Below, one piece after another: positions 58,765 through 64,000 of a stretch of DNA of 64,000 nucleotides. The notes below the pieces were generated by a model. It was given only the letters and a program-made list of their open reading frames with translations, made no database searches and had not been told where the DNA came from. This stretch comes from Brevibacillus invocatus (GTDB taxonomy: Bacteria > Bacillota > Bacilli > Brevibacillales > Brevibacillaceae), in contig NZ_RHHR01000014.1 of NCBI RefSeq assembly GCF_003710915.1, positions 62,001-126,000 of the forward strand. Direction: 5' to 3'. The first letter of the stretch is position 1. Every line of letters begins with the position of its first letter. Both the position numbers and the translations under genes were made by a program.

Positions 58765-59031
58765 TCAAAACCCGCCGAATCCGCCAATTCCACCGGGTCC
58801 GCCGAATCCCCCAATCCCACCGAATCCCGAATACGGATAAGGGTAGGGATAGTACGGGTAAGGGTAGGGATACGGATAGGGATAGGGATAGAACGGGATC
58901 ACGATGACTTCAGGGCTATTTCTTCTCCCGCGGAAAAAAACGGGGTGATATTGATCTTCTGGAATGGTCTGATAATCCTGTTCATGCGTCATGGCCTGTT
59001 GTTGGTGATAGTCAGGTTGATAAGGTTGCAT
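58765..59031 (-). CDS. Low-complexity Tyr-Pro / Gly-Phe repeat protein
   Basis: This 88-residue protein has a Gln/Tyr/His-rich N-terminus, then PFYPYPYPYPYPYPYYPYPY-type repeats and a C-terminal GFGG repeat ending in Phe. GAGGAG is 13 bases from the ATG, which is long. There is no signal peptide or membrane helix. Such composition is seen in spore coat or exosporium proteins of spore formers, but I cannot name a family. The repeats are also visible in DNA as GGATAG/GGGTAG units. Confidence 0.6.
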   Translation of the reverse strand: MQPYQPDYHQQQAMTHEQDYQTIPEDQYHPVFFRGRRNSPEVIVIPFYPYPYPYPYPYPYYPYPYPYSGFGGIGGFGGPGGIGGFGGF

Positions 59032-59138
59032 CGTGCGATATGCACTCCTCTCGATGTCTGTATGTGCAGTAGCATTATACGGGATATTTGCCCTAGAGGA
59101 GCGTTGTCCCCCGTGAAATGGGCGCCAACACGCCAATG

Positions 59139-59172
59139 CAAAAAGGGAAGAGCATGGATAGCTCTTCCCTTT
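59139..59172 (-). terminator. Terminator of the glpX-DUF3055 operon
   Basis: On the minus strand AAGGGAAGAGC and GCTCTTCCCTT pair perfectly, then TTTGC. Confidence 0.88.
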
Positions 59173-59195
59173 CATGAGAACAACAGGATAATGGC

Positions 59196-59465
59196 TTAAA
59201 TGATGGTTTCCAAAAAGGAGTGCAGCTCTTCTGCTTCAGACTCGCTCAGGTTAAAAGCGTATTCCAGGTAACCTTCTTCTTTCAAATCGTCGTGTCCAAT
59301 AATAGCAGAACGGCCGTTTTGGATGTTGATGACGAGTTTTTTGCCATAGAAACGATTGGTTGTCGTAATCGCCAGATCAAATCGAGTAGACTCTGCCATG
59401 AAGCTGACGAAGCGGGTTTTGGTTTCCTCCACGTCGTCGTACAAATAGAACAATTCTTGAGACAT
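59196..59465 (-). CDS. DUF3055 protein
   Basis: This 89-residue protein has YLYDDVEETKTRFVSFM, RFDLAITTTNRFYGKKLV and SESEAEELHSFLE, which fit DUF3055, a small family of bacilli with unknown function. AGGGGGATTC lies before the ATG. It follows glpX by 10 bases, so it is the second gene of that operon. Confidence 0.82.
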   Translation of the reverse strand: MSQELFYLYDDVEETKTRFVSFMAESTRFDLAITTTNRFYGKKLVINIQNGRSAIIGHDDLKEEGYLEYAFNLSESEAEELHSFLETII

Positions 59466-59475
59466 GCGAATCCCC

Positions 59476-60450
59476 CTATCTCCAGTTGAAATTTGGTTTG
59501 TGCTCTGTGTTGTGCAGCGCACGTACAAAGCGAATCGTCTTGGTTTGGGCGCGCATGACGATGGAATGCGTTTCTACCATGTCGTCGCCAAGGTAACGGA
59601 CACCTTGCAAAAGCTCGCCATCCGAGACACCTGTTGCGGCAAAGATGGCATCTTCTCCTTTGACCAGATCGTTCAAGGTGAGAAGCTGCTCTGGATTGGC
59701 CAGCCCCATGCGGATGCAGCGATCCCTTTCCGCGTCGTCTTGCGGCTTGAGCTGAGCCTGCATGTCGCCACCCAGGCATTTGATCGCAGCAGCACTGATG
59801 ACGCCTTCTGGAGCGCCTCCGATCCCAAGAAAGAGGTCAATTCCAGTCTGTGGCAAACAGGCTGCGATTGCCGCTCCGACGTCACCATCACCGAACAGCT
59901 TCACTCGTGCTCCCTTTTCCCGGACTGCGTCGATAATCGCCTGGTGACGCTCGCGTTCCTGGATGATGACTGTAACGTCTTGTATGCGCTTGTTGTTGGA
60001 CTCTGCAACGATTTCTATCATTTTATCCACTGGATCGTGGAGTTGGATCTTCCCGGCGGCACGTTTGCCTACGGCCATTTTCATCATGTACATGTCAGGA
60101 GCGTGCAGCAAAGTGCCACGATCTCCGATGGCGATGACGGACATTGCGTTGTTATGCCCTTTGGCGACAATGGTCGTGCCCTCTAGGGGATCAACAGCCA
60201 CGTCTACTTCGGGTCCGTTTGCATCCGCATGACCCAATTTTTCACCAATGTAGAGCATGGGGGCCTCATCCAGCTCGCCTTCACCGATGACCACTGTACC
60301 CCGCATGTTGATGGTATCAAACATGGACCGCATGGCGCTTGTAGCGGCTCCATCTGCTTCGTTTTTCTTGCCGCGCCCCATCCAATGGGATGATGCGAGT
60401 GCCGCCATTTCCGTTACTCGTACGATTTCCAGTGCCAGTTCGCGTTCCAC
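59476..60450 (-). CDS. glpX: Fructose-1,6-bisphosphatase class II
   Basis: This 324-residue enzyme makes fructose 6-phosphate from the bisphosphate in gluconeogenesis. Visible motifs include GEGELDEAPMLYIGE, VDVAVDPLEGTTI and LFLGIGGAPEGVISAAA with the metal ligands. GTG is the start, after GGGAGG. It is in operon with DUF3055. The gene lies opposite yutE, a position not found in B. subtilis. Confidence 0.95.
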   Translation of the reverse strand: MERELALEIVRVTEMAALASSHWMGRGKKNEADGAATSAMRSMFDTINMRGTVVIGEGELDEAPMLYIGEKLGHADANGPEVDVAVDPLEGTTIVAKGHNNAMSVIAIGDRGTLLHAPDMYMMKMAVGKRAAGKIQLHDPVDKMIEIVAESNNKRIQDVTVIIQERERHQAIIDAVREKGARVKLFGDGDVGAAIAACLPQTGIDLFLGIGGAPEGVISAAAIKCLGGDMQAQLKPQDDAERDRCIRMGLANPEQLLTLNDLVKGEDAIFAATGVSDGELLQGVRYLGDDMVETHSIVMRAQTKTIRFVRALHNTEHKPNFNWR

Positions 60451-60522
60451 AAGTGTTTCCTCCCTTATTTCATCCCGGCAAAAATACACCACACCATTGT
60501 AACATAAAGTACAAGCAGATTC

Positions 60523-60550
60523 GTGACAGCGTGTACAAATTTGGTATACT
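60523..60550 (+). promoter_or_regulatory. Sigma-A promoter of the small gene and yutE
   Basis: GTGACA and TATACT are spaced by 16 bases, with TGG before the -10 box (extended -10). The leader to the first GTG is about 18 bases. Confidence 0.55.
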
Positions 60551-60574
60551 GATGGATGAAAAGAGGTGAAAGCC

Positions 60575-60682
60575 GTGAGCAATTCCTATCTGCAGGAAGG
60601 GGAATTGGTTCTTCTCGTCCTTGTACTCACATTCGTCATCACTATATATTATGCAAAAAGAAAAGCCAAAAAGCGAAAGTAA
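60575..60682 (+). CDS. Small single-pass membrane protein (35 residues)
   Basis: A GTG start follows AGAGGTGAAAG. The product has a short acidic N-terminus, a helix of about 16 residues (LVLLVLVLTFVITIYY) and a strongly basic C-terminus (AKRKAKKRK). Its stop is followed by the ribosome site and ATG of yutE only 10 bases later, so both share one transcript. The basic tail would face the cytoplasm. I know of no named family. Confidence 0.6.
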   Translation: MSNSYLQEGELVLLVLVLTFVITIYYAKRKAKKRK

Positions 60683-60692
60683 GGAGAATTCC

Positions 60693-61127
60693 ATGTACGA
60701 CGTAAATACAAAGCGCATAGATCAGGTTTTTGTCCATATGAACAAGATGCTGGAATTGCTGGAAACACTGAATGATCGTGGAAAGGAAGCCGTCGTAGCG
60801 GATGAAGTAGCGGTAGCGGCGATGGAGCGGGGACTGCATCTGTCGATTGAAGCCGTCATTGATGTAGGCAATGCCCTCATCGACGGTTTTATCATGCGTG
60901 ATCCGGGAAGCTACAGTGATATTGTCGAAATCCTTCGCGATGAGCAGGTGATCGACGAGCATCAGGCACGTGTACTGACCCAAGTGACCGATTTCCGCAA
61001 GCACCTGGTCAACGAGTACACCGATGTGCCTGTACCACAGATGCTTGAGGTCGTGCAGGATTCGCTTCCTACCTTGCGTCAGTTTGAACCTGCTGTTCGT
61101 GCTTATCTGGACAAAGAGCTGTTTTAG
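60693..61127 (+). CDS. yutE: DUF86/HepT-like protein (YutE-like)
   Basis: This 144-residue all-helical protein has the HepT/DUF86 layout: a helical N-terminus, LSIEAVIDVGNALIDGF, and FRKHLVNEYTDV. Active HepT RNases have Arg-x4-His-x-Tyr here, but in this protein the His is Asn, so nuclease activity is doubtful. No MNT nucleotidyltransferase partner lies beside it. The 144 residues equal B. subtilis YutE. TAAGGAG precedes the ATG. Confidence 0.8.
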   Translation: MYDVNTKRIDQVFVHMNKMLELLETLNDRGKEAVVADEVAVAAMERGLHLSIEAVIDVGNALIDGFIMRDPGSYSDIVEILRDEQVIDEHQARVLTQVTDFRKHLVNEYTDVPVPQMLEVVQDSLPTLRQFEPAVRAYLDKELF

Positions 61128-61166
61128 TACAGTGTGCGGATTTTTTATACAAAACGCTTTCATTAG

Positions 61167-61195
61167 TTTACTAACGTATCGAAATCCGCTACAAT
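61167..61195 (+). promoter_or_regulatory. Promoter of the SufR-like regulator gene
   Basis: TTTACT and TACAAT are spaced by 17 bases. The -35 box is inside a short inverted repeat TTAGT-TT-ACTAA, which could allow autoregulation. Confidence 0.5.
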
Positions 61196-61218
61196 AATGT
61201 GAAAGGGCGGTGATACGT

Positions 61219-61848
61219 ATGACAAATGAAGGAACATCCACCCGTGATCAAATCTTGCACATGCTGAAGGTAAAAGGATCACTCTCTGTCAGCGACATGG
61301 CCGTCGATCTTGGGATCACGGAAATGGCAGTGAGACGTCATTTGAATACCCTGGAGAGGGATAATCTAATCAAGTCTACGCTTGTACGCCAAGCGATGGG
61401 ACGCCCAACCAACGTATATTCCTTGTCGCAGGAGGCAGATGAGCTGTTTCCTCGCAATTATTCTCATTTGACACTGGATTTTTTGCGTGATCTGCAAGAT
61501 ATAGATGGATTGTCAAAAGTGGAAATGCTGTTCCGTCGTCGCGAAAATCGATTGGAAGAAACGTACCGGACTCAAATACAGGGAGACCTGGAGGAACGTG
61601 TAGCCAAGCTGGCCGAACTGCAAAATGATAAAGGGTATATGGTGGAATGGGAAAAGGACTCGTCAGGTGACGGGTACCGCATCCAGGAGTTTAACTGTCC
61701 GATCTCACAGGTAGCTCGTGAATACAACCAAGCGTGCAGTTGTGAGCTTTCTCTGTTTCGACGCGTGTTGAACGCCCAGGTGGAGCAGACCTCGTGTATG
61801 GCCAAGGGTGGAGAAAAATGCGTGTTTGAGATCAAAGAAGCGAAGTAA
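61219..61848 (+). CDS. SufR-like winged-helix regulator with Cys cluster
   Basis: This 209-residue protein has an N-terminal winged helix (QILHMLKVKGSLSVSDMA, ITEMAVRRHLNTLERDNL, GRPTNVYSLSQEADELF) and a C-terminal half with five Cys. The first two (CPI and CSC) are separated by 12 residues, then SCM and KC follow. The layout resembles SufR-type DeoR/ArsR regulators that bind an Fe-S cluster. GGGCGGTGAT lies before the ATG. Targets are unknown; the suf operon is a candidate. Confidence 0.78.
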   Translation: MTNEGTSTRDQILHMLKVKGSLSVSDMAVDLGITEMAVRRHLNTLERDNLIKSTLVRQAMGRPTNVYSLSQEADELFPRNYSHLTLDFLRDLQDIDGLSKVEMLFRRRENRLEETYRTQIQGDLEERVAKLAELQNDKGYMVEWEKDSSGDGYRIQEFNCPISQVAREYNQACSCELSLFRRVLNAQVEQTSCMAKGGEKCVFEIKEAK

Positions 61849-61852
61849 GCTG

Positions 61853-61893
61853 AAAAACAACATCCACTCGTTGCTTGAGTGGATGTTGTTTTT
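61853..61893 (+). terminator. Rho-independent terminator
   Basis: AAAAACAACATCCACTC and GAGTGGATGTTGTTTTT pair perfectly around seven bases. Confidence 0.93.
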
Positions 61894-61913
61894 CTATAAA
61901 GGAGTGCAGTAGA

Positions 61914-62696
61914 GTGAAATCATACAATGGCTATCTGCTTGATCTCGATGGGACAATCTACCGCGGAACAGAAGCGATAGAGGGAGCCAAAGAATTTCTC
62001 AGTCATCTCAAAGATCAGCACATTCCGTATCTTTTTCTGACCAACAATTCGTCTGCTTCCCCGCAGCAGGTGGCTATTCGCTTGCAAAAGATGGGCATAG
62101 ATGCTTCTCCCGATGAGGTGTACACCTCAAGCATGGCGACAGCCCAATACATGTCCGAACACGAAGCAGGCTGTACGGTGTACATGATCGGGGAGGAGGG
62201 ATTGCGCCAAGAGCTTGTTCAGCATGGTTTTGTGTTGACGGAAGAATCGCCACAGTATGTCGTCGTGGGCATTGACCGCACATTTACCTACGAAAAACTG
62301 GCGATTGCTGCGACCGCTGTACGTAAAGGTGCCAAACTGATCGCAACCAATCCTGACCCCGCTATTCCGACCGAAAAAGGGCTTCAGCCAGGGAATGGCT
62401 CTCTCATTGCCGCTGTTTCAGTAGCAGCTGCAACAAAGCCGATCGTGATCGGCAAACCAGAGCCGATCATCGTCCGCTATGCGTTGGAAAGGCTGGGGAC
62501 TGAAGCTGCACAGACTCTGGTGGTGGGGGATAACCTGCATACCGATATTGAAGCGGGGGCCAATAGCGGACTGGACAGCCTGCTCGTATTGACTGGTTAT
62601 TCGACTCGCGAGGATGCAGAAGATCACGCCGTACAGCCGACTTATATCACAGAGGATTTAACTGCGTGGCGGCGAAGAATCAGCAGGGGTGTCTAG
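61914..62696 (+). CDS. yutF: HAD-superfamily phosphatase (YutF, NagD-like)
   Basis: This 260-residue protein has the HAD motifs LLDLDGTIYRG, FLTNNSS, the Lys in VIGKPEPIIV and VVGDNLHTDIEAGANSG. It belongs to the NagD subfamily and should hydrolyse small sugar or nucleotide phosphates. The GTG start lies eight bases after AAGGAGTG. The 3' end overlaps the convergent pgpA gene by 39 bases. Confidence 0.92.
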   Translation: MKSYNGYLLDLDGTIYRGTEAIEGAKEFLSHLKDQHIPYLFLTNNSSASPQQVAIRLQKMGIDASPDEVYTSSMATAQYMSEHEAGCTVYMIGEEGLRQELVQHGFVLTEESPQYVVVGIDRTFTYEKLAIAATAVRKGAKLIATNPDPAIPTEKGLQPGNGSLIAAVSVAAATKPIVIGKPEPIIVRYALERLGTEAAQTLVVGDNLHTDIEAGANSGLDSLLVLTGYSTREDAEDHAVQPTYITEDLTAWRRRISRGV

Positions 62697-63200
62697 ACAC
62701 TCCTCGCGCTGCTTCTGACGATGCGCGATACGACTGGAGGCTGCAGCTGCAATCGCGCCTACGAGATCGTCGAGAAAAGTATGCACACCAGCGCTCTTGT
62801 CGTTGAGCTGCTCCAGTTTCCCGTACTTGAGCTTGTCCACATAGCCAAAATTGGTAAATCCGATGCTGCCATACAGATTGACGATCGCCAGGGCAAGCAC
62901 TTCGTCTACTCCATAGAGCGGTTCATCGGCTTCGATGATAGCCTGGAGAGGCGGGAGAATCCGTTTTTCCTCTGCGAAGATATCCAGCTGGATGCCGGTC
63001 AAAAGCGCGTTTTGGACTTCCCGTTTTTTGAGTACGGAATAGACGCTTTCGCGGCAGTATTCCAGGGTTAGATCCGGGATGTAATTTTTTTGTAGAAACA
63101 TCACGATGTCTGCGATATCATCCAGAGTGACGCCGCGCTGTTTGAGCAGATCGATGACGATATGTAGACAGGACGTACTGTTCAACGGATGATCTTCCAT
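62658..63200 (-). CDS. yutG: Phosphatidylglycerophosphatase A family protein (YutG)
   Basis: This 180-residue protein has the PgpA signature segments VDEVLALAIVNLYGSIGFTNFGYVDK and FLDDLVGAIAAAASSR in a soluble, four-helix fold without membrane helices, the form found in bacilli. The N-terminal extension CLHIVIDLLKQRGVTLDDIADIV is that of YutG. Whether it dephosphorylates phosphatidylglycerophosphate is uncertain for this subgroup. AAGGTGGC precedes the ATG. Confidence 0.85.
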   Translation of the reverse strand: MEDHPLNSTSCLHIVIDLLKQRGVTLDDIADIVMFLQKNYIPDLTLEYCRESVYSVLKKREVQNALLTGIQLDIFAEEKRILPPLQAIIEADEPLYGVDEVLALAIVNLYGSIGFTNFGYVDKLKYGKLEQLNDKSAGVHTFLDDLVGAIAAAASSRIAHRQKQREECLDTPADSSPPRS

Positions 63201-63332
63201 GTTTTCGCCACCTTTCCAGTTATGTACCGAGCAGGCATGAATCTAGTATCTGCATCCAGGTAGGCACCTATCCTACCGCTCTTACATACAATGGGCCATG
63301 AGGGTGAAGGTGCGTGAGGAGGTTGGCATCAC

Positions 63333-64000
63333 ATGGAGGAAAAAGAATTTTTGGAAGAGGAATACGGATTCGTCATTAACGGATCGCGTGAATCAGGCGC
63401 CGGCCGTGTATTGGAAACGGACCAGGGTTTGTTTTATCTGTTTACTGCACCAGCAGGTTACAAATATAAAAGCAAAATGATTCAGCGGGTAAGAAAGCAT
63501 ATCAGCCAGCAGCAGGAGATCGGAATGCTGAAGCTGGTAAAGACTGTCGGGGGTCATACACATACCTTTCATGACGAGCAGCTGTATTATCTGTATCGAG
63601 GGATCCGGGAGCTAGAGCTGGAGGACCCTCATTATGCCAGTGGTCAATCATTGGCTCGATTTCACCAATCAACGGCTTCATTCACCGGTGACAAAATTTT
63701 TCTTCCCTACAGTTCATTGGGAAGCTGGCCCAGCATGTGGCGGCGAAAGCTCCGCCGATACAACGAATATCGGGATGAACTGGACGATGTGAGGGCAGAG
63801 CTTACGGCTATGGATGAGTATTTGCTGACCTGCTATACCTACGTCCATCAGCTGGGAGAAACGGCTGTCCAATATTTGTATGCGGCAGGCTACGACAAGG
63901 TCGTAAAAGAGACGGCTCAGTTTGGAAAAGTAGCCTACCAAAATTTTGATCAAGGGTTTATGCTTTGGAATGAAAAGAAAAGCAGACTGATGGCTGGGGA
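63333..64000 (+). CDS. yutH: Spore coat-associated protein YutH (3' truncated)
   Basis: The first 222 codons are present, and the gene runs out of the window. GAGGAGG lies before the ATG. The residues GQSLARFHQSTASF and SSLGSWPSMWRRKLRRY fit the CotS/YutH kinase-like fold of spore-coat-associated proteins. In B. subtilis yutH follows yutG, as here. The catalytic lobe motifs would lie beyond the edge. Confidence 0.82.
   Translation, partial: MEEKEFLEEEYGFVINGSRESGAGRVLETDQGLFYLFTAPAGYKYKSKMIQRVRKHISQQQEIGMLKLVKTVGGHTHTFHDEQLYYLYRGIRELELEDPHYASGQSLARFHQSTASFTGDKIFLPYSSLGSWPSMWRRKLRRYNEYRDELDDVRAELTAMDEYLLTCYTYVHQLGETAVQYLYAAGYDKVVKETAQFGKVAYQNFDQGFMLWNEKKSRLMAG

Noticed and set aside
58830-58890. 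Short tandem GGATAG/GGGTAG units resembling a repeat array
   Set aside because: They encode the Tyr-Pro repeats of a protein and have no spacers, so this is not CRISPR.

Overview
The window reads as chromosome of an aerobic, spore-forming Gram-positive of the Brevibacillus/Paenibacillaceae type. This is inferred from strong GGAGG-type ribosome sites, frequent TTG and GTG starts, many sporulation and germination genes, a sufCDSUB cluster, the flotillin pair yuaF-floT behind a sigma-W-like promoter, and gene orders shared with Bacillus subtilis. No tRNA, rRNA, CRISPR array, prophage or complete insertion sequence was seen.

Layout. 1-9 kb holds a heterodimeric multidrug ABC exporter (BmrCD type, first gene cut by the window edge), an MFS transporter, a frameshifted RDD membrane protein, a P1B metal ATPase behind a Fur/PerR-like box, and an orphan polar amino-acid ABC ATPase coupled to a cupin. 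9-19.5 kb holds a polysaccharide deacetylase, a DUF2797 protein, an ArsC-like protein, an aminotransferase and gcvH, several small conserved proteins, an AmhX-like amidohydrolase, pckA and an alanine/glycine symporter. 19.6-24.9 kb is the complete sufCDSUB Fe-S assembly operon. 25-31.5 kb is accessory: a small membrane protein, an L,D-transpeptidase, a SUFU-domain protein, a NUDIX hydrolase, an EamA exporter divergent from a MocR regulator, and the remains of a gerB-gerC germinant-receptor operon.

From 36 kb to the end the window follows the B. subtilis yunF-E-D-C-B, lytH, lipA, yutC-D-E-F-G-H backbone in the same relative order, opened by blocks of other genes. These blocks are HD-GYP, corA, an acyl-CoA synthetase, a HemAT-like sensor and two damaged genes between yunC and yunB; kynA and an aldehyde dehydrogenase between yunB and lytH; yhaO-yhaN between lytH and lipA; and glpX-DUF3055 plus a Tyr-Pro/Gly-Phe repeat protein between yutD and yutE. 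Before the backbone lie yuaF-floT, a second polysaccharide deacetylase, an aspartokinase and a JAMM-type protein.

Functional links. lipA makes the lipoyl group carried by GcvH. sufCDSUB supplies Fe-S clusters (LipA is a client), and a SufR-like regulator sits 40 kb away. pckA and glpX are the two gluconeogenic steps. The window is mostly ordinary core genome. The points most worth a second look are the Fur/PerR-type box before a CPC/HNATS P1B ATPase, a PerR-like site inside the suf promoter, two stacked palindromes before kynA, an apparent ATA start, a synthetase reading frame with no start codon, the ger relic, and structured intergenic DNA near 25 kb. I did not find a convincing new multi-gene system.
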